Below, piece by piece: positions 16,742 through 25,209 of a stretch of DNA of 64,000 nt. The first letter of the stretch is position 1, and each line of letters opens with the position of its first letter. The notes under the pieces are model-generated. The model did not search any database. It worked only from the letters and a program-made list of their open reading frames with translations, and had not been told where the DNA came from. Source of the stretch: CAZIPN01 sp964541225 (GTDB lineage: Bacteria > Actinomycetota > Coriobacteriia > Anaerosomatales > JAAXUF01); assembly GCA_964541225.1 (NCBI GenBank), contig CAZIPN010000006.1:13497-77496 (forward strand), in the 5' to 3' direction. The position numbers were made by a program, and so were the translations under genes.

Positions 16742-17869
16742 TCACGCCCTCTCCCGGTAGAGGCTGGCTGCAAGCGAGACAATGATGACCGCGAACGCTC
16801 CCAAAGCCACCATGTCCGGCCACATCACGTCGAACCCGCTACCTTTGAGGAAGATCATCCGGGTGATATCGATGAAGTACCGAGCGGGATAGAGATAGGA
16901 AATCGCCTGCAGCAGCCACGGCATACTACTGATCGGGAAGATGTAGCCGGACAGCATGAATGTCGGCAGAAAGCTGATCAGAGCCGCAAACTGAGTCGCG
17001 GTATCGATCGTCTCAGAAACTGCCGAGACGATGAGCCCAAGTCCCAGCGTGCAGATCACGTAGAGAAGGCTGGCGAGCGCAAGCAGCATCGGCGAGCCAC
17101 GGAACGGAATGCCGAAAGCCACGATGCCGATCACCGAGATCAGGACGATCTGAGCGGCACCGATCAGGGACCACGGGGCGATCTTGCCAACCATCAGCTC
17201 GATGCGCCTCATTGGCGAGACGACCAGCTGTTCGTAGGTGCCGGTCTCTTTCTCGCGGACCAGGGTGATGGAGGTCTGCATCACGGTGACCATCGTGACC
17301 AGCACCACAATCAGCCCCGGGACGAAATAGGACGCCGAGCGACCCTCCGGGTTGTACCAGGTTCGCGTGTTGGAGGAGAGACCCGCAGCGCCCGAGGTGT
17401 TGAAGCCTTTGGCTTGCAGCTGTGCGATCGCGACCTTCGAGCCGAAGATTCGCGAGAGTGCACCCGCATACGCCTGTCCCAACGCCGCCGAGTTCGCGTC
17501 CGAGCCGTCGACCAGCACCTGCACGTTTCCTTGACGTCCCGCGCTCAGTTCATCGCCAAATCCGGCGGCGATCACGACGACTACTCGATCCGAGTTGGAC
17601 TCGAAGGTCTTGTCCACCTCGGAGTAGGTCGTGAGCGACTTGTTGACGGTGAAGTAGTTCGACTGCTCCAGCGCGTTGACGTACTGGCGCGACATCGTCG
17701 TGTGATCGAAGTCCATCACGGCGGTGGGGAGGTGCTTGATGTCGAACGACAGCGCGTAGGAGTAGAGGAATAGCTGGAAGATCGGCATCAGCAAGATCAT
17801 GCCGAGAAGGCGAGGATCTCTCCGGATGTGAATGAACTCCTTGCGAGCGATGGCGAGAATGCGGTTCAT
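16742..17869 (-). CDS. ABC-2 type efflux permease (first pair, YbhS-like)
   Basis: Permease of 375 residues: N-terminal IARKEFIHIRRDPR, a first helix (LLMPIFQLFLYSYALSFD), an outer domain and a C-terminal membrane domain with VREKETGTYEQLVVSPMRR. It is paralogous to 12738-13883. Its ATG overlaps the stop of the ATPase gene by four bases, which suggests that ATPase 17866-18861 and this subunit are made in equal amounts. Confidence 0.9.
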   Translation of the reverse strand: MNRILAIARKEFIHIRRDPRLLGMILLMPIFQLFLYSYALSFDIKHLPTAVMDFDHTTMSRQYVNALEQSNYFTVNKSLTTYSEVDKTFESNSDRVVVVIAAGFGDELSAGRQGNVQVLVDGSDANSAALGQAYAGALSRIFGSKVAIAQLQAKGFNTSGAAGLSSNTRTWYNPEGRSASYFVPGLIVVLVTMVTVMQTSITLVREKETGTYEQLVVSPMRRIELMVGKIAPWSLIGAAQIVLISVIGIVAFGIPFRGSPMLLALASLLYVICTLGLGLIVSAVSETIDTATQFAALISFLPTFMLSGYIFPISSMPWLLQAISYLYPARYFIDITRMIFLKGSGFDVMWPDMVALGAFAVIIVSLAASLYRERA

Positions 17870-18861
17870 TCGGCCACCGCCACCGCGTCCTCGTCGCGCT
17901 TCAGGAGTTCGTCGGCGTCAGGAATGAGGGTGGCGAACGCCATCTCAAGATCGGTTGGCGCGAGCCTCATGTGGTCGACGGTGAAGCCTGCCTTGACCAA
18001 TTCGTCGGCCAGGCACTTCTCGGCGTCCTCGCACTCTGTGTCGGAGGTTACGAGGACGCGGAGCATCTCGCCCGAAACCTCCACGCTCTTGACGAACGGC
18101 AGTGAGCGAACGACCGGCATCGCGGCGCGATAGTCGGGGATCGCTATCTCGATGATTCGGCCGGGAACGCGGCGCTTCATGCCCGTAGGCGTGTCACGTA
18201 GAATGATCTGTCCCTGCGTCATGAAGGCGATCTCGTTGCAGCGGTCCGCTTCGTCCATGTATGGCGTGGCCACGAAGACAGTGATGCCCTGGCGATGCAG
18301 GTCGCTGATGATGCGCCAGAACTCTCTGCGGGAAACGGGGTCGACTCCGGTCGTCGGCTCGTCGAGGAAGAGCAGATCCGGCTCGGAAATCAACGTCGCC
18401 GCAAGGGCGAGCTTCTGCTTCATGCCGCCCGAGAGATACTGGGCCTGCCGCTTCGAGAACTCGGTGAGTCCAGCGAACTCCAGTAGCCGAGCCGATCGCT
18501 GCGCCATCTCGGCACGCGGCACGCCCCTGAGCTCGGCGAAGAAGCGCAGGTTCTCGGCGACGGTGAGGTCTCCGTACAGGGAGAACTGCTGTGACATGTA
18601 GCCGATGCGCGGCTTGACGTCGTGCGGGTCGCTGATGACCGACTTGCCGAAGACGTACGCGTCGCCGGACGTGGGAGCGAGCGTGGTCGCAAGCATGCGG
18701 ATAAGCGTTGACTTCCCCGCGCCGTCAGGCCCGACAAGCCCAAAGACTTCGCCCTTGGCGATTTGCAGCGAGACGTCGTTGACCGCTACGACCGAGCGAA
18801 ACTCCTTGCGAAGCTCACGAGCATCGATTGCGAGTTCGGCGTTGGAGGATGTGTCGGTCAC
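17866..18861 (-). CDS. ABC exporter ATPase, canonical
   Basis: Nucleotide-binding subunit, 331 residues. Walker A is GPDGAGKST (44-52), Q-loop YMSQQFSLY, signature LSGGMKQ (143-149), Walker B LLFLDEPTTGVDP and switch region ATPYMDEADR, where a proline precedes the tyrosine and the usual switch histidine is replaced. The missing histidine may lower hydrolysis at its own site, and the partner ATPase at 14612-15598 has an odd signature instead. The two may therefore work as an asymmetric pair. Its start overlaps the adaptor stop (ATGA). Confidence 0.93.
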   Translation of the reverse strand: MTDTSSNAELAIDARELRKEFRSVVAVNDVSLQIAKGEVFGLVGPDGAGKSTLIRMLATTLAPTSGDAYVFGKSVISDPHDVKPRIGYMSQQFSLYGDLTVAENLRFFAELRGVPRAEMAQRSARLLEFAGLTEFSKRQAQYLSGGMKQKLALAATLISEPDLLFLDEPTTGVDPVSRREFWRIISDLHRQGITVFVATPYMDEADRCNEIAFMTQGQIILRDTPTGMKRRVPGRIIEIAIPDYRAAMPVVRSLPFVKSVEVSGEMLRVLVTSDTECEDAEKCLADELVKAGFTVDHMRLAPTDLEMAFATLIPDADELLKRDEDAVAVAE

Positions 18862-19634
18862 TTGAGCACCACATCGGCGGGCATGCCCGGCTTGAGATCA
18901 CTGTCTGCATCGGTGATGTCGAGTTTGACCTGGTAGACAAGCTTGACGCGCTGGTCCTTGGTTTCGATCGAGGCGGGCGTGAACTCGGCCTGCGAGGAGA
19001 TGTAGGTCACCTTGGTGTTGTATGTCTTTGTGGTCGAGTCGGTGGTCAACGTTCCCAACTGACCCATCTTGACCTCGCCGATTCGGTTCTCAGGCACGTA
19101 GATGGTGACGGTGAGGCTCTGCACCTGGCTGATCATCGCAAGCGTCGTGCCCGGCACGGCGTTCTCACCGACTCTCTGCGCGATGCTGCTGAGGATGCCG
19201 GTCACGGGCGCCGTGATATTGGCGTAGCCAAGCTGAACCCGGTTCATGTCGACCGCGATTTGTGCCTGCTGGTACTGCGCTTTGGCCGCGTCCTTGTCGG
19301 CACGTGTAGAGTCACTGTCTTTGCGCACGTGATCGTAGTTGGACTTGGCTGCGGAAACCGCGGCTTTCGCGTTGTCGATCTGCAGCTTGATCAACGTCGG
19401 GTCAAGCGTGTAGAGCACGTCGCCCGCTTTGACCGCGACGCCCTCCTCCGCTGGTGCCGACGTGATGCGACCAGCCATCTGAGGTGTGATGGCGATCTGT
19501 TCGGCTTCGATGGTTCCGCTGCCGCCAAGCGCGGCGTTGGCGGCGGACGCACTGCCGTAGTGCAACCACCAGTAGTAGCCCGCGCCAGCGGCAATCGCGA
19601 TCACGATGACGATCGGGATGATGCGCTTCCTCAT
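18858..19634 (-). CDS. HlyD-family efflux adaptor (membrane fusion protein), short
   Basis: Adaptor of 258 residues with an N-terminal anchor helix (residues 5-24). A split biotinyl/lipoyl domain (GSGTIEAEQIAITPQMAGRI on one side, ANITAPVTGILSSIAQRVGE on the other) surrounds a short coiled-coil hairpin (about 85-130), and a beta-barrel end includes VYVPENRIGEV-like YVPENRIGEV. It resembles YbhG of E. coli. It should link the ABC permeases to the outside of the membrane. It follows the first adaptor by 52 bases and overlaps the ATPase gene. Confidence 0.9.
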   Translation of the reverse strand: MRKRIIPIVIVIAIAAGAGYYWWLHYGSASAANAALGGSGTIEAEQIAITPQMAGRITSAPAEEGVAVKAGDVLYTLDPTLIKLQIDNAKAAVSAAKSNYDHVRKDSDSTRADKDAAKAQYQQAQIAVDMNRVQLGYANITAPVTGILSSIAQRVGENAVPGTTLAMISQVQSLTVTIYVPENRIGEVKMGQLGTLTTDSTTKTYNTKVTYISSQAEFTPASIETKDQRVKLVYQVKLDITDADSDLKPGMPADVVLK

Positions 19635-19686
19635 GTCCTCAACGCTCCTGTTCTACGTGCATTCCTCGGCGCACTATCGTGTGTCC

Positions 19687-21051
19687 TCAGTCCGTGTGGA
19701 TTGCTATGTCGACCGGCGTGCCAGGAGGAGGCGATTCGCCGGAGTCGAGCCGGAACGTGACCTTGACCGTGCGCGTCATGTGCACCAGGTCGGTCGGGAA
19801 ACTCGTCGGTGGGAACTGCGCTTGATCGTCGACCAGGCTCAGGGTGCCTCGGAAGCTCTTGCCACCAGAGGAGTCATACGTGATGTCGGCGACAGTACCA
19901 AGATGCAAGATGGCGAGCTGCGCGCCCGTGAGATACGTGTCAACAAGTGCGGCTTCGTCGGGGATGATGCGCACAATCGGGGTACCCACCATCGCCACCG
20001 TTCCCTGGGAAGCGGCCTGGGTCACGATTCCGCTCACCGGAGCGGTGAGTGTCGCTTGATCGCGCTTGGCTCGGGCGAGCGAGATGAGAATAGGCTGCGC
20101 GTCGGCAATGATCGACAGGCTGTCGCGCGCTCGTACGAGCTGTTTCTTTGCGGTTCGGAGTGCATCACCTGCCGAGATGAGCTGGCTTCGCGCCGAAGCG
20201 AGCTTGCCCTCGGCGGTCACGAGAGCCGAAGATGCGGTGCTCAGCTGGGCGAGTCCGGAGTTCACCTGCTTCAATCCGGCAGACACCTTGGCCAAACCCG
20301 GATTGATACTGGCGAGCGTCTGCTCCAAGGTCGCGATCTGCTTCTGCAGCGACGCCGGAACGTGGCCTGGGGGGTAGGTCGCTGCTTGCTGCTTGAGAGC
20401 AGCCAGTTGCGCTTCCAACTGCGGCTTGTTGTGCTTCGCTTCCTCAAGCTGCTTCTGTGTTGATTTCAGTTGAGACTTTGCCGCTGAGAGCTGCGACTTG
20501 CCCGACGCAATCTGCGCTCTGCCCGCCGCAATCTGCGCCCTGCCACTTGCGAGCTGATCCCACCCCTGGTCGAGTTTCTCTTGGTTGTCGATGACTGTGT
20601 CGAGATTGTTCTTCACCACACGCACCGCGATACGCGCACGGTCGGCGTTGGTCTTTGCCTGCTGCACGCCGAGGTCGAGCAATGTCGCGTCGAGGCGGGC
20701 GACGACTTGGCCGGCTTGAACATGATCGCCCACGCCCACATACACGTTGGTGAGCTTGCCCGAGACCGCCGGTTGGCCGAACGAGGCCGATGCGCCTGTT
20801 GCGCGGGGAGTCTGACGTTGAATGGTCGCAACATGCTGGCCCGCAGTCGCATTGCTTGGCACTGAGACGCTGTAGTCGGCGTTGGGGTACGAAATCGCGG
20901 GCGCCGAGAGCGTTCGAACTGTCGCGCGCACGTCACCAGCGACAAACAGGCGATGCGCGGGGGGCGCGGCCAGCGACATGGACACGATCGAGACCACGAG
21001 GGCCACCAGTAGCACCAGAACGCCCAGCAGCATGAGGACGCGGCGATTCAC
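19687..21051 (-). CDS. HlyD-family efflux adaptor with long coiled-coil hairpin
   Basis: First gene of the efflux operon, 454 residues. After an anchor helix (4-28), lipoyl halves flank an unusually long helical hairpin (about residues 130-330). This is built of imperfect 7-residue repeats such as QLASGRAQIAAGRAQIASG and a matching returning arm (LKQVNSGLAQL). After the hairpin comes a second lipoyl half (TAPVSGIVTQAASQG) and a barrel domain. The length suggests it spans a thick wall or reaches a distant partner. The heptads resemble those of YhgE/Pip proteins. ATG after an aaggag box, 72 bases from the operator. Confidence 0.88.
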   Translation of the reverse strand: MNRRVLMLLGVLVLLVALVVSIVSMSLAAPPAHRLFVAGDVRATVRTLSAPAISYPNADYSVSVPSNATAGQHVATIQRQTPRATGASASFGQPAVSGKLTNVYVGVGDHVQAGQVVARLDATLLDLGVQQAKTNADRARIAVRVVKNNLDTVIDNQEKLDQGWDQLASGRAQIAAGRAQIASGKSQLSAAKSQLKSTQKQLEEAKHNKPQLEAQLAALKQQAATYPPGHVPASLQKQIATLEQTLASINPGLAKVSAGLKQVNSGLAQLSTASSALVTAEGKLASARSQLISAGDALRTAKKQLVRARDSLSIIADAQPILISLARAKRDQATLTAPVSGIVTQAASQGTVAMVGTPIVRIIPDEAALVDTYLTGAQLAILHLGTVADITYDSSGGKSFRGTLSLVDDQAQFPPTSFPTDLVHMTRTVKVTFRLDSGESPPPGTPVDIAIHTD

Positions 21052-21122
21052 CGAATAGCTCCTTGTCCTACGTACGTGTGCGTCGTGAGAACTTCCACGC
21101 CACGGCTCCTACCCAACTTCCG

Positions 21123-21166
21123 TAGTTATCAATCACTAACATAGCGGCGGAGACGCCGGGTGTAAA
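21123..21166 (-). promoter_or_regulatory. promoter and TetR-type operator of the efflux operon
   Basis: On the minus strand, TTTACA (21166-21161) and TATGTT (21143-21138) are separated by exactly 17 bases, a good match to a housekeeping promoter. The -10 box and start site overlap an imperfect palindrome at 21123-21140, with TAGT/ACTA and GTTA/TAAC half-sites around an 8-base centre. A repressor bound there would block polymerase. The obvious candidate is the TetR encoded in the same operon. Confidence 0.6.
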
Positions 21167-21216
21167 GCCTGCGCTGGGGAAATCGGCTTGAGCGTTCGGT
21201 CTCTCAGAGCTCTCAG

Positions 21217-21699
21217 TCAGTCCAGAGGCTGGGCTGTCAGGGTGTTGCGGAATTCGTCAGCGTGGGCGAGGTTGGAGACGAGGTGATTGTCCTCTTCCTC
21301 GGCCGTCGCTGTGGTGACCTCGATGTCCCCATAGTCGAGCAGATTGCCGAAGAGAGACTGCCTGACGTTGACGTTGTTGACCTTGTCCAGTGGCGTCACC
21401 TTGACCTCGGTTCGAAGCCAGCCGGACTTCGACATCACTCGGCGGTCGGTAATTGCGATTTCGGTCGTGAGGATGCGAAACAGATCCCTGGCAATCATCA
21501 CAAGCCAAGCGACGAGCGCCAAGCCGAGCGCAATGATCCAAAGCAGAGGCACAAGCATTGACAGCATGCCTGCAGCCACGAGCACAGCCGCGAGCGCGAT
21601 GACCGTGAGCAGTGTTTCCGGCAGGATCGTCCACCACGTCACGCGTCCAAGCAACACGATGTGCTCGTCGTCGGCCAGTTCCCGGTCGATGTAGGACAT
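21217..21699 (-). CDS. membrane protein with bacterial PH (bPH2/YdbS-like) domain
   Basis: Protein of 160 residues with two adjacent hydrophobic helices (about 22-70). A bacterial PH domain follows (about 75-150), with the signature pattern ITDRRVMSKSGWL, then EVKVTPLDKVNNVNVRQSLFGNLLDYGDIEV, shown here only in outline. This matches the YdbS/YdbT DUF304 group, membrane proteins of unknown role, some linked to antimicrobial resistance. The start at 21699 is chosen because the longer upstream frame is not protein-like. It is transcribed toward the efflux operon and could share its transcription downstream. Confidence 0.82.
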   Translation of the reverse strand: MSYIDRELADDEHIVLLGRVTWWTILPETLLTVIALAAVLVAAGMLSMLVPLLWIIALGLALVAWLVMIARDLFRILTTEIAITDRRVMSKSGWLRTEVKVTPLDKVNNVNVRQSLFGNLLDYGDIEVTTATAEEEDNHLVSNLAHADEFRNTLTAQPLD

Positions 21700-21981
21700 T
21701 CGCCAGCCCCCTGTCTTCGCAAGAGCTGCTCTCGGCAGCTCCGTCCAGGGGCATCGTCGTACCACTCGGCAGTTGAGGCAAGAGCTGGCAGCATGGTAGG
21801 TGTTTCGCGCGGTGCCGGACGGGCTCGGCGGACCGGGGGCGGTCGTGCGCTGTTGCAGGTCCGCTTTCCTCATCGCCGTGGGTGCGGCATACTGTCTCGG
21901 CGCGCTCCGCTCAAGTGGAGTGCCCGGTCCGGGAGCGGCATAAGATGAGTCCGCGGGGCCGAGCTATCAAGGAGTTATCGC

Positions 21982-23271
21982 ATGGCCGGAATCGTCCTCG
22001 TCGGCGCCCAATGGGGTGACGAAGGCAAGGGCAAGATCACCGACCTCCTGGCAGACGACATGGACTACGTCGTTCGCTTTCAAGGCGGAAACAACGCCGG
22101 ACACACGATCATCCACGGTGGCCGCACGCTGAAGCTGCACCTCATTCCATCGGGGATCATGTATCCGCACATCACACCGGTGATCGGCAATGGCGTTGTG
22201 ATCGATCCCAAAGTGCTGCTGGAGGAGATGGACACGCTGGAGGCCGACGGGCTGTCCACGCACCGTCTGCTGATCAGCTCCAACGCTCACCTGATCATGC
22301 CGTACCATCGCGATCTCGACGGAGCCAGCGAGAAGCGGCTGGGCAGCAATGAGATCGGTACGACTCGCCGAGGAATCGGGCCTGCCTACATGGACAAGGC
22401 CTCACGACTCGGTCTGCGTGTGCAGGACCTGACGGACGAGCACATCTTCCTCAAAAAGGTTGAGGCGGCACTTCTCGAAAAGAACGACATCCTCGACAAG
22501 GTCTACGGAATGCCCACGTATCGCGCCGAGGATATCGTGAGTGAGTACATGGAGTATGCCGAGCGAATTCGACCGCACATCGCAGACACCGTCACGGTGC
22601 TGAACAAGGCGCTTGAGTCCGATCAGTGGGTCTTCTTTGAGGGCGCCCAGGGCACGCTGCTCGATATTGACCACGGGACCTACCCGTTCGTAACCTCCAG
22701 CTCACCGACGGCGGGCGGTGCGTGCACCGGATCCGGGGTTGGCCCCAAGCACATCGACCGGGTTCTCGGCATCGCCAAGGCATACATCACGCGCGTTGGC
22801 AGTGGGCCGTTCCCGACCGAGCTCTTCGACGAGACGGGCGAACTCCTGCAGAAGGTGGGCGGGGAGTGGGGAACGACCACGGGAAGACGGCGTCGCTGTG
22901 GTTGGTTCGACGGAGTGATTGCTCGCTACGCGGTACAGGTCAACGGTCTGACTGACCTCGTGATCACGAAGCTCGATGTGCTCTCGGCAGTCGACGTCAT
23001 CAGGGTGTGCGTGGCCTACGAGTACGAGGGGAAGCGCTACAACAACCTTCCCAACCATCAGACAGCGTTTCATCATGCCAAGCCGATCTACGAGGAACTG
23101 CCTGGTTGGAAAGTCGATATCAGCACATGCCGCGACTTTGATGAGCTGCCCAAAGAGGCTCGCGACTACATTGGGTTCATCGAGGATCTTGCTGAAGTGC
23201 CAGTCGCTATGATTGCGGTCGGTCCGAGCCGGGAACAGACCATTTTCCGGCGCTGGGAACCGCGTCCCTAG
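21982..23271 (+). CDS. purA: adenylosuccinate synthetase
   Basis: Catalyses the GTP-dependent first step from IMP to AMP (IMP + aspartate to adenylosuccinate). The 429 residues match the family length. Visible motifs include the P-loop-like GAQWGDEGKGKITD (residues 8-21) with the catalytic Asp, GNNAGHT (about 37-43), GTTRRGIGPAYMDKA (about 130-144), the GPFPTEL block and the C-terminal DLVITKLDVLS. It follows its own aaggagttatcgc ribosome site. The unlinked purD-purE pair lies 3.2 kb downstream. Confidence 0.97.
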   Translation: MAGIVLVGAQWGDEGKGKITDLLADDMDYVVRFQGGNNAGHTIIHGGRTLKLHLIPSGIMYPHITPVIGNGVVIDPKVLLEEMDTLEADGLSTHRLLISSNAHLIMPYHRDLDGASEKRLGSNEIGTTRRGIGPAYMDKASRLGLRVQDLTDEHIFLKKVEAALLEKNDILDKVYGMPTYRAEDIVSEYMEYAERIRPHIADTVTVLNKALESDQWVFFEGAQGTLLDIDHGTYPFVTSSSPTAGGACTGSGVGPKHIDRVLGIAKAYITRVGSGPFPTELFDETGELLQKVGGEWGTTTGRRRRCGWFDGVIARYAVQVNGLTDLVITKLDVLSAVDVIRVCVAYEYEGKRYNNLPNHQTAFHHAKPIYEELPGWKVDISTCRDFDELPKEARDYIGFIEDLAEVPVAMIAVGPSREQTIFRRWEPRP

Positions 23272-23370
23272 ACAGAACTTGCGGGGCTACTGTTACCCCG
23301 CAATGGCGCGGCGACGGGTACAATACCGAACGGCGCTCGCTAGTCTGACCCATTCCGCAGGGGAGAGTCG

Positions 23371-24936
23371 GTGTCGAACGAACTCAAGAAGGTAGTTGAC
23401 CCTCGCCGCAATCTCGGGCATCTGATGCCTGGTGGCGTGTCATGGTTTGCGATCGGCATAAGCGTCCTCGGGTCGCTGCTGTTTCCCCAGCTGTGGCTGG
23501 AGATCGCCACGGTCTTTGCGACGTACTTCATCGGGCGCATGCTAGTCACTGTTGTGCTCGCTGTGATTGGCGAGCGCAAGATCTGGCTTGCCAAGCGTCA
23601 GGATTGGACCACCGGCGAGGACACGGTGGGCGAGTTTGGTTTCGCGGCGTCGGACGTGCGTCACGTCGTGATCATTCCGACGTACAAAGAGCCGGTCGAG
23701 ATTATCAGTCGAACTCTGGATGCGCTGGTCGCCCAGCATCGGGCGAAGGAGCGGCTGGTTGTTGTGCTCGGCATGGAGGAACGAGAGTTGGGCGCGCGGG
23801 CCAAAGCCGATGCGCTGATAGAAACGTATGCGGCGAACTTCCTGCGAATGATCGCCTCGATTCATCCGGGCAACATACCGGACGAGGAGCCCGGGAAGTC
23901 GTCGAATGAAGCCTGGGCCGCGAAAGCCGCTCGCGCTGCGGTGGACGAACTCGGTCTCGACCCGGCACTGTGCACGATTACCTCGTGCGACGCGGATTCA
24001 GTTCTCGACGTACGGTATTTCTCGGCGGTGGCGAGGTCTTTTGCCGCCGAGGAGAATCGGCACCTGTCTTTCTGGCAGGCGCCGCTGTTCTTCTACAACA
24101 ACATCTGGCAGGTTCCGGCCCCCGTTCGCTTCACAACGTGGATGCAGCATGCGGTGCAGCTGGCGGAACTCGCGTTGCCGAAGTTCAGCTCGCTTCCTAT
24201 TTCGACCTACACTCTCTCGCTGGAGCTGTGCGAGCGGTGCGGCTACTGGGATCCGGCCGTCATTCCCGAGGACTGGCACGCGTACTTGAACTGCATGTTC
24301 GAGACCGGCGAGGAGATCACTACGCATTCGGTGTTCCTCCCGACCTTTGGAGACGCAACCGACGGGGAGACGTGGCGCGAAGCCGTGGCCAATCGCTTCG
24401 AACAGCTCAAGCGGCACTCGTGGGGAGCGGAGGATGTCGGCTATATCTACGGCCAGATGATGCGGCGCAAGAGCGTTGCGTGGCGCTCCTCGGAGTTCTT
24501 CCGTTTCGTGCAGGTGCTGCACGACCATACGATGCGTGTGACGGCCTGGGTCTTTCTGACCAGCGTGTACGTCCTATCGACCTACTACTCGCGACTGCAC
24601 TTCTACGATCTCGGCTGGCGCTATTCGATCGCCGAGAATCTCACGTACCTGAGCATCTTGTTCACCTGGTTCGGGTCGGCCGTCATGGTCTCGTCGGTCA
24701 TCATGGAGCTGTGGCGGTGTCCTCCGCCGGATGGCGTCTCCAAGTTGAAGACGGCTGTTGAGATTCTCCTGCTGTGGTTCCTGTTTCCGGTGCTTGGCTT
24801 CGTTCTGGGAATGCTGCCCGCTCTTGCCGCGCAGACACGTCTGCTCTTCGGTGTGCCTCTCAGTTACAAGGTGACTCCCAAACGCATCGTCGGGTCGGCG
24901 CGTTCTCGATCAGGACCGCAGCGAGAAACGGCGTAG
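23371..24936 (+). CDS. membrane glycosyltransferase, GT2-like
   Basis: Protein of 521 residues with two N-terminal helices (about 20-75), a cytoplasmic catalytic domain and three or four C-terminal helices. Catalytic-type motifs are PTYKEP (first strand, sugar-nucleotide site), TSCDADS (DxD-like) and PEDW (TED-like acid). QLKRHSWG stands where processive GT2 enzymes have QxxRW. It is probably an inverting transferase acting on a lipid or polysaccharide acceptor; substrate unknown. GTG start at 23371 after aggggagag. A single-gene unit between purA and htrA, about 22 kb from the polysaccharide locus. Confidence 0.8.
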   Translation: MSNELKKVVDPRRNLGHLMPGGVSWFAIGISVLGSLLFPQLWLEIATVFATYFIGRMLVTVVLAVIGERKIWLAKRQDWTTGEDTVGEFGFAASDVRHVVIIPTYKEPVEIISRTLDALVAQHRAKERLVVVLGMEERELGARAKADALIETYAANFLRMIASIHPGNIPDEEPGKSSNEAWAAKAARAAVDELGLDPALCTITSCDADSVLDVRYFSAVARSFAAEENRHLSFWQAPLFFYNNIWQVPAPVRFTTWMQHAVQLAELALPKFSSLPISTYTLSLELCERCGYWDPAVIPEDWHAYLNCMFETGEEITTHSVFLPTFGDATDGETWREAVANRFEQLKRHSWGAEDVGYIYGQMMRRKSVAWRSSEFFRFVQVLHDHTMRVTAWVFLTSVYVLSTYYSRLHFYDLGWRYSIAENLTYLSILFTWFGSAVMVSSVIMELWRCPPPDGVSKLKTAVEILLLWFLFPVLGFVLGMLPALAAQTRLLFGVPLSYKVTPKRIVGSARSRSGPQRETA

Positions 24937-24955
24937 GATTGCCAGTGATCTGTTG

Positions 24956-24990
24956 GCCCCGTGTCTCTCATATGGCGCGGGGCTTTCTCG
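24956..24990 (+). terminator. possible terminator after the glycosyltransferase
   Basis: GCCCCG (24956-24961) pairs with CGGGGC (24978-24983), extended by two further pairs including a wobble, and is followed by tttctcgttgt. The tail is only moderately T-rich. It lies 20 bases after the stop codon. Confidence 0.45.
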
Positions 24991-25209
24991 TTGTCTGGCC
25001 TCGGATGCAGTTCATGGTGAGATCGCCTCGGATGGCGTGAAGCCGCACGGCGGCGACGCGACCGCTCGCCCGCGGTTGCGCAGAAGAACTGTGCCACGAG
25101 CCCATCGCAGGAGGGTAAGAGGTGTCAGGGATCGCGCTCGATCCCTCTCACGATTCGATCCGATGGGGCTCGCCACAGATGTGGGGCACGGTGCTGGAGG
25201 AGGCACGCC

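Noticed and set aside
16562..17773. 403-codon open frame on the + strand opposite the efflux permeases
   Set aside because: Antisense shadow of two well-supported permease genes. The translation is His/Asp/Arg-rich with no domain, as expected from GC-rich codon bias. The same holds for + strand frames at 11884-12675, 14591-15484 and 18828-19760.
23281..23301. GCGGGG...CCCCGC hairpin after purA
   Set aside because: Could be a weak terminator, but the helix has a bulge and no T-run follows.
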